Shown: positions 17,489 through 26,060 of the stretch, piece by piece
Position numbering within the stretch: position 1 is the stretch's first letter
Layout: each line of letters opens with the position of its first letter
DNA from: Shewanella eurypsychrophilus
GTDB lineage: Bacteria; Pseudomonadota; Gammaproteobacteria; Enterobacterales; Shewanellaceae
Length of the DNA stretch: 64,000 bases
Assembly (NCBI RefSeq): GCF_007004545.3
Contig: NZ_CP045503.2
Span: 1,706,501-1,770,500 of the forward strand
Direction of reading: 5' to 3'
Program-made: the position numbers and the translations under genes
The notes under the pieces: generated by a model
Databases searched by the model: none
Told to the model about the DNA's origin: nothing
What the model saw: only the letters and a program-made list of their open reading frames with translations

Positions 17489-17583
17489 AAAAAAAGCATT
17501 GCTGATAGTGATAGCCGCTATTTTACATCATTTGATAATGAAGGATTTGCTTATTATTGTGTTCAATCAATATTGGCATTCGT

Positions 17584-17910
17584 TCAGCACACAGGTTTGG
17601 CATTCATATTGATTAAAGATACGCCTATGACGATTAAAATTATGCCGAAAATGGTATCCATATTGGGCATATTTCCTCTCATTGCGCCTACCAACGCGAT
17701 TAGCACTATGCCCGCTCCGCACCAGATGGCGTAAGCAACCGCCGCAGGAATGTTAAGTGTGGCCAGAGAGAGAAAATAGAAAGCACTGGCATAGCCTATT
17801 ACACAGCCTAATGTGGGTAAAATACGGGTAAAGCCCAATGTCGCCGGAAGTAAAGTGGTGGCAATGACTTCTGAGATGATGGCAATACTTAAATAGAAGT
17901 AACTGTTCAT
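17584..17910 (-). CDS. Small multidrug resistance (SMR) family efflux protein, EmrE-like
   Basis: A 108-residue protein with four membrane segments. The essential glutamate of the family is E14 (SEVIATTLL). The signature YAIWCGAGIVLIALVG matches EmrE YAIWSGVGIVLI, including the tryptophan that contacts the drug. EmrE-type proteins exchange protons for quaternary ammonium compounds as an antiparallel dimer in the inner membrane. The ATG has an AAGGA site 7 bases upstream. The leader carries a strong terminator 50 bases before the start, so expression is probably controlled by attenuation. A guanidinium-exporting role cannot be excluded, but the sequence is closer to EmrE than to Gdx/SugE. Confidence 0.9.
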   Translation of the reverse strand: MNSYFYLSIAIISEVIATTLLPATLGFTRILPTLGCVIGYASAFYFLSLATLNIPAAVAYAIWCGAGIVLIALVGAMRGNMPNMDTIFGIILIVIGVSLINMNAKPVC

Positions 17911-17959
17911 GTTTCAATCCTTGAGGGTCAATGTAGGCTTTATAACTGCCTCTATGAGT

Positions 17960-17988
17960 CTAAAAAACGGCCCTGACAAGCCAGGGCC
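17960..17988 (-). promoter_or_regulatory. Leader terminator (attenuator candidate) upstream of the EmrE-like gene
   Basis: Read on the minus strand, GGCCCTG-GCTTGT-CAGGGCC is followed at once by GTTTTTTAG, a textbook intrinsic terminator. No gene precedes it on that strand: the next gene up is the plus-strand phosphohexomutase. It therefore sits in the 5' leader of the efflux gene, 50 bases before its start. A second GCCCTG about 45 bases upstream could pair with the terminator's CAGGGC arm and act as an antiterminator. Confidence 0.65.
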
Positions 17989-18313
17989 AAAATAAAACCA
18001 TAAAAGGAGAAGCTAAGACGAATAACGCCTCTGCAGGGCAAGCCTACTTAGGTTAAAACCATCAGGATTTAGCTAAGCAGGATTGACGACTTCGGGATTG
18101 ATAATGACCTGTGCGCGCCTATCAGACATCATTAAGATGATTGATTACGCTTGGTCATTTTTATGCCTGGATCTCATTATCGTTTTCTTTGAGCGTTTTA
18201 AAGTGCAAATTTGCTTGTTCTCTTAAGGTGCTAGGTTTAGGGTTAATGATAACTATTTCCAACTGCCTGACATTAACGTGAGGCGGTGCAATCTATACCA
18301 GGTGAAGTGAATT
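17989..18313. other. Divergent leader region between the EmrE-like gene and the phosphohexomutase gene
   Basis: About 325 bases holding the 5' leader of the minus-strand efflux gene and the promoter of the plus-strand mutase. On the minus strand a 19-codon open frame (18132 down to 18073, ending NPEVVNPA) lies upstream of the terminator and could be a leader peptide; it has no clear ribosome site. No riboswitch consensus was recognised. Confidence 0.4.
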
Positions 18314-20035
18314 ATGGATACACAGTTAAAGTTTAGGGTTAAACATTGGCTAGATAACGATCCAGATCCTCGTACTCGACAGGAACTGCAGGCACTCATA
18401 GACACTGGCAACGAAGCGGAGTTACAGCAGAGATTTTCAGGCCGACTCGCATTCGGTACCGCCGGGCTCAGGGGCGTCGTAAAAGCGGGTCCCATGGGAA
18501 TGAATCGGCTGGTCGTCCAGCAGACCTCATCAGGCCTAGGTGCCTACCTAATGCAGCAGGTTAGCGATGTCGCTACTCGTGGCGTGGTCATAGGATACGA
18601 TGGCCGTCACGATTCAAAGCAGTTTGCTCATGATGCGGCGGGCATACTCACATCCATGGGAATTAACGTTTATCTGACCTGTAAAATCGCTCCGACGCCT
18701 TTAGTGGCGTTTGGGGTGCCCCATCTCAATGCGGCAGCGGGTATTGTGGTGACGGCGAGTCATAATCCACCTCAGTACAATGGTTATAAGGTTTACTGGG
18801 GCAACGGGGCGCAGATCATCCCGCCACATGACTCTGGTATTGCGGCGTGTATCGATAAAGCGGCAACACAAAAGGTGCGCTTACATACACTCGAAGAGGC
18901 GAAGGCGAGTGGTCGGCTTGTGATGCTCGAAGATGATTTTTATCAAGCGTATCGCCAAGGAATTAAAGATGCACCTGTGTTGCAAAATCATACTCAGCCT
19001 GAGCTGGTAAGCCTGTCTTATACGGCAATGCATGGAGTAGGGGCTGAGATGGCCGAAACGGTACTGGCAGATGCTGGCGTGACTCAGGTTTACTCTGTGG
19101 CCGCCCAGCGCGAGCCAGATGGTGACTTCCCTACGGTTAATTTCCCTAATCCTGAAGAGAAAGGGGCGATGGATCTCGTGATAGCCGAGGCTAAGAAACA
19201 TGATGCTATGCTGGCTTGTGCTAACGATCCCGATGCTGACCGTTTTGCGGTTGCAGTTCGAACTAAGGCTGGGGACTACCAGATGTTAACCGGCGATCAA
19301 GTAGGGGTATTATTTGGCCATTACTTGATGACTCATGCACCTGAAACTAACCGCCTGACCTGTACTACCATAGTGTCCTCTAGCCTATTATCGAAAGTGG
19401 CAGCGAGTCTGGATGCGACCTGCTTGACCACATTAACTGGCTTTAAGTGGCTGACTAATGTTGGCATGGCCGAGCAGACTGAGGATAACCAGTGCTTGTT
19501 TGCCTATGAAGAAGCTTTAGGTTATATGGTTGGTTCTATGGTGTGGGATAAAGACGGTCTGTCGGCGTTGGTGGCCTTTGCACAACTGACCGCAGAGCTT
19601 GCCAGTCAAGGGCAAACGATTTGGGATCGGTTAGAAGCCATCTATCGAGCTCATGGTTTCCACCTTAATGCTCAGGTAAGTATCGCGCTTAAACCTACAA
19701 CGCCAAATATCGGCGAGCACCTGCGCAAGGCATTGCCTAAGATGATTGCCGGAAAACAGGTATTGAGCACGGATGATATCAGCAGTGGTGCGAGAACCTT
19801 TAGCGATGGCACTACAGAGTCTATCGACCTGCCTGCTAGCGATGTGCTTATTTTTAAGCTAGAGGGCGGGGCGCGGGTGATTGTCAGACCATCGGGTACA
19901 GAGCCGAAGATTAAGTGTTATTACGAAGTGGTTGAAGCCATGAATGATACTGACACGCTGCAGAGTGTTCAGGCTAGGGCACAAACAAAGATGGATGAGT
20001 TTATTGCTGCTCATCAGGCATCCTTGCCTCAGTGA
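18314..20035 (+). CDS. Alpha-D-phosphohexomutase (phosphoglucomutase/phosphomannomutase)
   Basis: A 573-residue cytoplasmic enzyme of the PGM2-like branch. All four signature loops are present: phosphoserine S149 in VTASHNPPQYNGYKVYW, the Mg2+ loop DPDADR with D305, D307 and D309, the sugar-binding FAYEEALGYMVG, and the phosphate-binding RPSGTEPKIKCYYE near the C-terminus. It interconverts hexose 1- and 6-phosphates through a bisphosphate intermediate. Glucose is more likely than mannose by length and branch, but both, or phosphopentoses, are possible. The start has a GGTGA site. It is monocistronic, with a strong terminator behind. Confidence 0.92.
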   Translation: MDTQLKFRVKHWLDNDPDPRTRQELQALIDTGNEAELQQRFSGRLAFGTAGLRGVVKAGPMGMNRLVVQQTSSGLGAYLMQQVSDVATRGVVIGYDGRHDSKQFAHDAAGILTSMGINVYLTCKIAPTPLVAFGVPHLNAAAGIVVTASHNPPQYNGYKVYWGNGAQIIPPHDSGIAACIDKAATQKVRLHTLEEAKASGRLVMLEDDFYQAYRQGIKDAPVLQNHTQPELVSLSYTAMHGVGAEMAETVLADAGVTQVYSVAAQREPDGDFPTVNFPNPEEKGAMDLVIAEAKKHDAMLACANDPDADRFAVAVRTKAGDYQMLTGDQVGVLFGHYLMTHAPETNRLTCTTIVSSSLLSKVAASLDATCLTTLTGFKWLTNVGMAEQTEDNQCLFAYEEALGYMVGSMVWDKDGLSALVAFAQLTAELASQGQTIWDRLEAIYRAHGFHLNAQVSIALKPTTPNIGEHLRKALPKMIAGKQVLSTDDISSGARTFSDGTTESIDLPASDVLIFKLEGGARVIVRPSGTEPKIKCYYEVVEAMNDTDTLQSVQARAQTKMDEFIAAHQASLPQ

Positions 20036-20121
20036 TGATTTATGACTAGCTCTGACTTTTCGGCAACAACGATGATAAAGCAGAGTTGTTAACACAGTAA
20101 GCTAACAAGATTTTCAAGATG

Positions 20122-20150
20122 AAAAGCCAAGCATGTCTTGGCTTTTGTTT
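20122..20150 (+). terminator. Rho-independent terminator after the phosphohexomutase gene
   Basis: AAAAGCCAAG and CTTGGCTTTT form a 10-base-pair stem around CATGT, followed by GTTT. Confidence 0.87.
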
Positions 20151-20317
20151 GAGGATGGCCGTATTGAGTTTATTCCGGCCATCATCCCTTTGCTGAAACT
20201 GTCGTTTTTATTCAATCTTATGTTCCGCCTATCTCGTATTATTTATCCATCGAAAGCGAATTGTCTATTAGTAAGCGATTCGTTTCCCAAATACATTTTT
20301 AGGTACAGAGCAAAGCC

Positions 20318-21142
20318 ATGTTAGAAATTAAAACGCTTGGATCCTTAAGCGAGATCACTGAGCTAAAACAGCAATATTTTGCACTTTCAACCGTTCCACT
20401 CGATGGAATGTGGCATTTCGGTTTTGTGCCTATGTCTGCCCATTTTGCTTTTTTTGAGGAGAGTATCCCAGTAGGTTTCTGCTGCATCAATGGTGAAGGC
20501 TATATGTTGCAGTTTTATCTATCGCCAAGGGCAAAATGCCAAGTGACAGAGTTGTTTACTTTGATTGCGGAGCAAAAAAGTGATGTTATTGGTGAAGTAC
20601 AGGGTGCATTTGTTAGTACAGCGGAAACAGCTTACCTTTCACTCTGCTTAGATAGCTCATCTTCATTCAAGATTAATGCCTTAATGTACCAGCAGAACAA
20701 ACAGCAACAGGTTGGGACGTTTGAGCCGTTAGAGATGGCATTGGCAAATCAGCAACAGCTATCTCATTTCGTTAGCTTTGCTGCTGATAATATTGGTGCC
20801 CCAGAGCAATGGTTGTCGGGTTACTATGCTAACTTGATCCAACGCCAAGAGTTATGGGGTTACTGGTGTGAGGGCAAGTTATTAGCCACTGGAGAGTGCC
20901 GCTTATTTGATGAGTATCAGGTTGGATATGCCGAGCTAGGAATGATCGTCGCTGAAGCTGAGCGTGGTAAAGGTATAGCAACACGTGTGCTCAATCATTT
21001 GATAAATCATGCATCAAAACAAGGGTTAAAACCGATCTGTTCGACAGAAAGTAGTAATATTGGCGCTCAAAAAGCCATTTCTCGAGCAGGATTAATTTCT
21101 GAAAATCGAATTATCCAGTTTGAATTTACTAAGGGTAATTGA
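20318..21142 (+). CDS. Two-part GNAT-family N-acetyltransferase
   Basis: A 274-residue protein. The C-terminal half (about 140-274) is a GNAT domain with motif A MIVAEAERGKGIATRVLNHL and motif B STESSNIGAQKAISRAGL. The N-terminal half (WHFGFVPMSAHFAFFEESIP, VGFCCINGEGYMLQFYL) resembles a second, degenerate GNAT-like fold, so the gene may encode a tandem-GNAT protein. The substrate is unknown. It stands before the AraC-type gene on the same strand with a 120-base gap, so they may be regulated separately. Confidence 0.83.
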   Translation: MLEIKTLGSLSEITELKQQYFALSTVPLDGMWHFGFVPMSAHFAFFEESIPVGFCCINGEGYMLQFYLSPRAKCQVTELFTLIAEQKSDVIGEVQGAFVSTAETAYLSLCLDSSSSFKINALMYQQNKQQQVGTFEPLEMALANQQQLSHFVSFAADNIGAPEQWLSGYYANLIQRQELWGYWCEGKLLATGECRLFDEYQVGYAELGMIVAEAERGKGIATRVLNHLINHASKQGLKPICSTESSNIGAQKAISRAGLISENRIIQFEFTKGN

Positions 21143-21265
21143 CCATTTTTATAGATTCATGCCTATTTCTGTATGAGCCTATTTGCTTACTAAGCCAGTA
21201 AGCGAACTGTAATTATTGATGGTTTAGCATATAGTCATAATCCAAGATGACAGTTAGAGAATATA

Positions 21266-22099
21266 ATGATCAATTGGCTTCAGGTGCCCAAGTCCCAAGA
21301 CGTCGCCAAATATATTGAGTGCTATTGGCTTATTGAGAAACTCCCTGGTGCTGAAAGTTATCAGTATCCCAAGTTAAACCCAGATCCTGCGGCTCACTTA
21401 ATCATCTCCCCTAGTCATCAAGCTTATCATTATGGTATGGATGTAGGCACAGCTGATGGTTATGGGAGTCATCTGCTGTTACCTCATTTGCAAACTTTTC
21501 AGCTCGATCATTCGAAGCCATTTATTCATTTAGGCGTTAAATTCAATATTGGCGCATTGTACTCTCTAGGGTTGTCAGCGTATTCCCATCCAAGCTTAGA
21601 TGCTATTGAGGGTGTAAATCTTGCTAGCCTATTTAGTTCAAGTGAGTTTAATCAACAGAGGCTGATGGATATCGCTATCAATGATCCTGAAGCTTGTTGC
21701 GATCAATTGGATGCTTTATTTTTGCCTTGGCTTGATAAGGTGAAAGAAGATCAACATAGCGCATTGACTCGAAAAGCGCTTACCGTTCTGGACAGCACAT
21801 CAATATCTGCAATGGGTGAGCAGCTTTTCTGCTCACAAAGAACATTAGAAAGGAGTTTTAGCCGAGTCACTGGATTGACATTGAAACAGTGCCAGACAAT
21901 GAACAAGTTAGAGGCGATGTTGGAATACCTTTATCAACGCAATGCCGATGAGATCGATTGGGTTGACGTCGCGTTGAAGTTTGGTTTTAGCGATCAGCCT
22001 CACCTTATTCGTCACTTGAAAAAGCAGATAGGCCAAACACCGAAAAAGTACGCTAAAGACAGAGGCTTAACCATTGATGTTTACGGTGGTGTTAACTAA
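21266..22099 (+). CDS. AraC-family transcriptional regulator
   Basis: A 277-residue regulator. The N-terminal domain, starting NWLQVPKSQDVAKYIECYWLIEK, is the type found in small AraC proteins with a DUF6597-like sensor region. The C-terminal 100 residues are the double helix-turn-helix: ISAMGEQLFCSQRTLERSFSRVTGLTLKQ and WVDVALKFGFSDQPHLIRHLKKQIGQTPKKY. The second helix signature (FSDQPHLIRHLKK..G.TP..Y) is canonical. Target genes cannot be named; the adjacent GNAT gene is one candidate. A MITE-like element begins immediately after the stop codon. Confidence 0.9.
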   Translation: MINWLQVPKSQDVAKYIECYWLIEKLPGAESYQYPKLNPDPAAHLIISPSHQAYHYGMDVGTADGYGSHLLLPHLQTFQLDHSKPFIHLGVKFNIGALYSLGLSAYSHPSLDAIEGVNLASLFSSSEFNQQRLMDIAINDPEACCDQLDALFLPWLDKVKEDQHSALTRKALTVLDSTSISAMGEQLFCSQRTLERSFSRVTGLTLKQCQTMNKLEAMLEYLYQRNADEIDWVDVALKFGFSDQPHLIRHLKKQIGQTPKKYAKDRGLTIDVYGGVN

Positions 22100-22365
22100 T
22101 ACCAATTCCATTAAACATATGATCAATTCAGAGCTTTCTCAGGGCTTTAAATTCAAGACGCATTGTTGACGAAATGGTTATTCCCTTTTGAGGCAATGCA
22201 ACGCAGAAGTAGAAGCCCTGAGAAGCTCACGAAGTGCGGGTTTAAAAACACTTTAAGCTGCGAAAGTGGCTTTCGATATAGAATAACTATTAGCTTCAAT
22301 CCCCTTATCTTGCCTACAGCGTTTTTAACTCCCGCTGAATGGTCACTTATTTAATGGAAATGGTA
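22100..22365. mobile_element. MITE-like non-autonomous element (266 bp) with 16-bp terminal inverted repeats
   Basis: The ends TACCAATTCCATTAAA (22100-22115) and TTTAATGGAAATGGTA (22350-22365) are complementary at 15 of 16 positions and end in TA, as expected for TA-target elements moved by Tc1/mariner/IS630-type transposases. A nested inverted repeat (GAGCTTTCTCAGGGCTT at 22131-22147 and AAGCCCTGAGAAGCTC at 22213-22228) would form a long internal stem. There is no coding capacity. The left end is one base after the AraC stop codon. Confidence 0.8.
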
Positions 22366-22407
22366 TAAGGCTTGGATTGTAGAGTCTGGCGTAATACGTG
22401 TGAGCTG

Positions 22408-22458
22408 ACACATCACCTCTGACTGATACCCGTTGGTATAAGAGGCATGGCGATGTGT
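22408..22458. terminator. Nested hairpin between convergent genes
   Basis: ACACATC/GATGTGT, CCTCT/AGAGG and TACC/GGTA form three stacked complementary blocks around CGTT. The structure lies between the AraC gene (plus) and the small exported protein (minus) and could end transcription from either side. The T tract is weak (TTATTG). Confidence 0.55.
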
Positions 22459-22498
22459 TTATTGAGCGTAAGTGCCTATTGAATGTAAATGCTTTGGC

Positions 22499-22846
22499 CT
22501 ATGACGCGTTAGCTTCTACAAAATCACTTTCACGAGCAAATTTAATAGCGTGCTCACATAAGTTAATTTTTTGCTCTTTGTTGGCAGAATTGTACTTAAG
22601 CATATGTTCGTCGAGTAGGTCGCTAGTTGCTTTTGACATTACCATCTCTTCAATACCAGCATTTCTATGTGCCGTCATCGACTGCCCCACAATAGCACCT
22701 TCAATTTGCATATCATTTTCGCTGTAAAAAGTGGTGCAGAACATTAAGCTTGCCATGCCAAGTGCGACATCTGTTTCAAGGTTCTTAGCGGATGCCGAAC
22801 CCATAAATAAACAACTCATGAGCCCTGCGAGTAGTATTTTTTTCAT
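22499..22846 (-). CDS. Small exported hypothetical protein
   Basis: A 115-residue protein when started at the ATG at 22846 (MKKILLAGLMSCLFMGSASA, a clear signal peptide cut before KNLETD). A longer frame to 22903 would put 19 residues before the signal peptide and is rejected. The mature protein is helical and soluble, with two cysteines (in SLMFCTTF and NLCEHAIKF) that could form a disulphide in the periplasm. I do not recognise the family. It is monocistronic, convergent with the AraC gene. Confidence 0.72.
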   Translation of the reverse strand: MKKILLAGLMSCLFMGSASAKNLETDVALGMASLMFCTTFYSENDMQIEGAIVGQSMTAHRNAGIEEMVMSKATSDLLDEHMLKYNSANKEQKINLCEHAIKFARESDFVEANAS

Positions 22847-23120
22847 TACAATAAACCCTATTCTGATTCCATCAATGCATCTGTTATCTAGATGATATTG
22901 CATAGCATTTCTAATTTATGTGAGTTGCTATGTTTCGATGGACGAGGCTAGCACGTATATCAAAGTTAGGTATGTGACGCTGCGCTAAGTTGATGATGAA
23001 CAATTTGTTTTTGTGCTGCTTATCACTGTTTATTCAATGCTTGAAAGCGCTTGAGTGAGTTGTTTTATCTCGTCGTGTTCTCTCGTGATAGATTAAGGTA
23101 TTGAGATTAATAGAATATGA

Positions 23121-23408
23121 TTAATTTCCCATACGTTCATTCATGCATTCATATGAGCCGACTTCAAACTCTCGACAAACCCATGGTCGGTGCTCATAGA
23201 TTGAACACATTAAAGTATCTCTATTTAGCGCAGAACACCTACCATCATCTAAACGCAACATTGTTTCATTCCCATAAAAATCAATATCGATATGATGATT
23301 GGGAACACCGGTATCTGAAATAATCCTGACTTCCAAACTGCAACAACATGCCTGGCAGGTTGAACATGTGACTTCGGGAACGGGTATGTTTTTTACTTTA
23401 ATGGTCAT
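23121..23408 (-). CDS. YkgJ-family cysteine-cluster protein
   Basis: A 95-residue protein, taking the methionine of MTIKVKNIPVPEV at 23408 as start. The cluster is CSTCQACCC near the N-terminus and CSALNRDTLMCSIYEHRPWVCREFEVG further on, ending with the R-P-x-x-C-R block typical of YkgJ/UPF0153 proteins. These conserved cysteines are believed to bind zinc or an Fe-S cluster; the function is not established. Length is short but normal for the family. It is divergent from the outer-membrane protein gene at 23605. Confidence 0.87.
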   Translation of the reverse strand: MTIKVKNIPVPEVTCSTCQACCCSLEVRIISDTGVPNHHIDIDFYGNETMLRLDDGRCSALNRDTLMCSIYEHRPWVCREFEVGSYECMNERMGN

Positions 23409-23604
23409 AAACAACAACAATAAACTCAATGGCCAATAGGATACTCTATAATGATTGGGTTCTCGAGTTAATATAGCCTTAATACCTCGTAAGGTGCGAC
23501 AAACCTGAATTCAACCTGCAAGGCACTAAGCTTCATTGTTGTTAACAAAGCTGACGAGCAGATGTTACTATCTGAGTTATCAGTATTAAATTGGATAACA
23601 GCAG

Positions 23605-24636
23605 TTGCAGGTTAAAACCTTAATATTCTCATTATTTACTATTATAGCTTTGACTCATTTTCAAGCTCGTGCCAACGAGCCCAAACAGCCAGCTGTAGTG
23701 AGCAATACAGAACTATCGAATGTAAAGAAGACCGATAAATCAGTACAAGTGAAAGCCACAGCCGATAAGGCTGCAGAGGTCATCGATCCCTGTTTAACCC
23801 ATTCCGCCGATGATACCGCCTTCGATCAAGCCTTCGATTATCTCAATACTAAGTTTTGTCAGCCAGCTATCTGGTTCGATAGCTTCTTCGTCGATGAGCG
23901 CACACAAGAAGACGCTCGGGCCGGGACCTTAGTCCGCTGGACTAATGACTTCTCCTATTACGGCATCGAAGGCTTTAAATACAGGACAAACCTTAATGCC
24001 AGATTTAATCTACCCGGCGTGAATGAAAAACTTAAAGTCATCATAGATTCACAAGGGGAAGATGACCCGTTTGCTTTTCTGAAAGGGCCGAATGATGATG
24101 GCGAACGAGATATTGGTCTTAGGTATGACTGGTATGCTAAAGACAGAGTCAGCTTCAATATTAAGGCCAATTTTAAGCCTAAGCTAGAGGCTAGATGGCG
24201 TTATACCTATCCCATTTCACAAAGCACCATCACCCGGCTTACACAGAAAATCTATCAAGAGAAAAAGGTGACCGGAGAGTCGACAGAGTTTGATATTGAG
24301 CACTCTTTCGATGAAGATTTCTTATTGCGTTGGAGCGCTGTTGCTCAGTATGAAAATCGTGATAATGGCTGGGAGTTTGGTAGTAGCTTGAATCTGTATC
24401 ATTACATCAGCAGCAAACAGGCGCTTAATTATATTGCCAGTATCTATGGTGTCGATACGCCGTATCATTATGTTGAAAATGCCAGAATCGCGGTAACCTA
24501 TCGACAAAACTTCTTACGTGAATGGTTGTTCTTCGAGATCACCCCCGAATATAACTGGAGCAAAGAGTTGGATAAAGACAGGTTAGATCAAGCCATCATC
24601 ACCTTACGGTTAGAGGTGATGTTCCAGAATATTTAA
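23605..24636 (+). CDS. Outer-membrane-type beta-rich exported protein
   Basis: A 343-residue protein starting at TTG 23605 behind GGATA; no nearby ATG fits. The signal peptide MQVKTLIFSLFTIIALTHFQARA is cut before NEPK. After a T/K-rich linker comes a region of alternating aromatic and hydrophobic residues (SFNIKANFKPKLEARWRYTYP, RWSAVAQYENRDNGWEFG, RIAVTYRQNFLREWLFFEITPEY) typical of an outer-membrane beta-barrel, ending LRLEVMFQN. The family is not recognised. It is monocistronic. A repeated CxF/CLT spacing near residues 52 and 80 could allow a disulphide. Confidence 0.68.
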   Translation: MQVKTLIFSLFTIIALTHFQARANEPKQPAVVSNTELSNVKKTDKSVQVKATADKAAEVIDPCLTHSADDTAFDQAFDYLNTKFCQPAIWFDSFFVDERTQEDARAGTLVRWTNDFSYYGIEGFKYRTNLNARFNLPGVNEKLKVIIDSQGEDDPFAFLKGPNDDGERDIGLRYDWYAKDRVSFNIKANFKPKLEARWRYTYPISQSTITRLTQKIYQEKKVTGESTEFDIEHSFDEDFLLRWSAVAQYENRDNGWEFGSSLNLYHYISSKQALNYIASIYGVDTPYHYVENARIAVTYRQNFLREWLFFEITPEYNWSKELDKDRLDQAIITLRLEVMFQNI

Positions 24637-24742
24637 ACACTACTGACACTATGGTGTCAGTAGGCCTGTTTTATGCTTGTTTCATCGCTAAGGGACAAAC
24701 ACTCATATTGAGTGTTAGCTTAGTTATTACAAGGAGTTCAAC

Positions 24743-25126
24743 ATGTTACAACAAGCACCGTTGGTTTGGGGCGAAATAGCCGTCGAAAACATGGATAGAG
24801 CCGTTGAGTTTTATGGCAAGCATTTTTCTGTCAGCTTCAGACGTGAAACCATGAACGATATGGAGATGGCTGTTCTGGAGACTGAGGATAAGGAAGCGGC
24901 CAGTATTGGCTTAGTTAAACATGAAATGATGAAGCCATCAGCCCATGGTAGTGTGTTGTACCTTCACTTGAGTGATGAACTAACACCTTTGGTAGACAGT
25001 ATTGCTAAAGCTGGCGTGAAAGTGCTACTGCCTGTGATGCCAATCAAGGAAGGCGAATGTGGCTTCATCGCCTTATTTGAAGACAGCGAAGGCAACACGG
25101 TCGGTCTCTGGTCAAAAAACAGATAG
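24743..25126 (+). CDS. VOC-superfamily (glyoxalase/bleomycin-resistance-like) protein
   Basis: A 127-residue single-domain protein with an AAGGAG ribosome site. The N-terminal VWGEIAVENMDRAVEFYGKHF and C-terminal FIALFEDSEGNTVGLWSKN are the two beta-alpha-beta-beta-beta repeats of the VOC fold; the E in DSEGNTVGLW is at a usual metal-ligand position. The substrate cannot be told. It is followed at 92 bases by a GyrI-like gene and then a YafY regulator, a combination often seen together, so these three may respond to the same small molecules. Confidence 0.86.
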   Translation: MLQQAPLVWGEIAVENMDRAVEFYGKHFSVSFRRETMNDMEMAVLETEDKEAASIGLVKHEMMKPSAHGSVLYLHLSDELTPLVDSIAKAGVKVLLPVMPIKEGECGFIALFEDSEGNTVGLWSKNR

Positions 25127-25217
25127 TGACCGCTTAAGCCGAATAATATTCGGCTTAAGCTCTGCTTAGACTGCATGGTTTTATTGAAGTAAGACTGTAT
25201 TGAAGTAAGGAAAGTGA

Positions 25218-25712
25218 ATGAGTGAGATTAAGGACGTCATGGTATCACCAGAATTGGTTACTCAAGCGACCATATGTGTGTGTGGGCTGGCAGTAACGAC
25301 ATCGAATCACGCCGAACAAGATGTAGAGACACAGAAAATTGCCCCACTTTGGCAGCAATTTATGAGTCGTAGTGAAGTACAGAGCAATACTCAATCACCT
25401 GTTTATGGCTGTTACTATGACTATGAGTCCGATCATAATGGTGAGTTTTCTGTTCTTACGGGATTGTTGGCGGGTTTGAGTCAAGCGGGAGCTGGTAATG
25501 CTGAGTTAACTGAGCTGACGTTAGCTGCTGGGGAATACCTGTGTTTTAGTGCTAAGGGTGAGATGCCTGGGATTGTGATCAGCCTATGGGGCCAGATATG
25601 GCAGTACTTTGAAGCTAGCAGCTGTCAGTTTGAGCGCAGCTATAATACCGATTATGAATGCTATACCTCGATGGACGGGGTGGATATCTACATTGGTATA
25701 AAACAAAAATAG
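25218..25712 (+). CDS. GyrI-like / AraC effector-binding domain protein
   Basis: A 164-residue stand-alone effector-binding domain. VCGLAVTTSNH...IAPLWQQFMS, VYGCYYDYESDHNGEFSVLTG and LAAGEYLCFSAKGEMPG follow the GyrI-like fold of paired SHS2 modules. The C-terminal block YNTDYECYTSMDGVDIYIGIKQK is the usual end of the family. These proteins bind hydrophobic small molecules or act as hydrolases; here the ligand is unknown. The last about 40 codons are the source of the 100-bp tandem repeats that begin within this gene's 3' end. Confidence 0.85.
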   Translation: MSEIKDVMVSPELVTQATICVCGLAVTTSNHAEQDVETQKIAPLWQQFMSRSEVQSNTQSPVYGCYYDYESDHNGEFSVLTGLLAGLSQAGAGNAELTELTLAAGEYLCFSAKGEMPGIVISLWGQIWQYFEASSCQFERSYNTDYECYTSMDGVDIYIGIKQK

Positions 25713-26045
25713 GCTAAGTTACTGTTTAATGCTGTAGATACTGAGACCTATTATGAGTGCTATACCGATTATAAATGGGGTGGATATCTACATTGGTATA
25801 AAACAAAAATAGGCTAAGTTACTGTTTAATGCTGTAGATACAGAGACCTATTATGAGTGCTATACCGATTATAAATGGGGTGGATATCTACATTGGTATA
25901 AAACAAAAATAGGCTAAGTTACTGTTTAATGCTGTAGATACAAAGACCTATTATGAGTGCTATACCGATTATGAATGGTGTGGATATCTACATTGGTGTG
26001 AAACAAAGGAAATAGGTTAAGCTCTGTTTAAATCGGTAGATACAA
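25681..26045. repeat. 100-bp tandem repeat derived from the 3' end of the GyrI-like gene
   Basis: Copies start at 25681, 25781 and 25881 and a divergent partial copy at 25981, each opening with TGGATATCTACATTGG. The first begins inside the coding region, and each later copy repeats the gene's last codons plus 50 bases of downstream sequence. The first three differ at only a few positions; the fourth has about 10 changes and ends just before the YafY start. Confidence 0.92.
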
Positions 26046-26060
26046 ACATCAAGGAAAGAT

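Noticed and set aside
17960..18300. Guanidine riboswitch (ykkC or mini-ykkC) in front of the SMR gene
   Set aside because: The conserved ykkC words and paired ACGR loops of the mini-ykkC class were not found, and the protein looks EmrE-like rather than Gdx-like.
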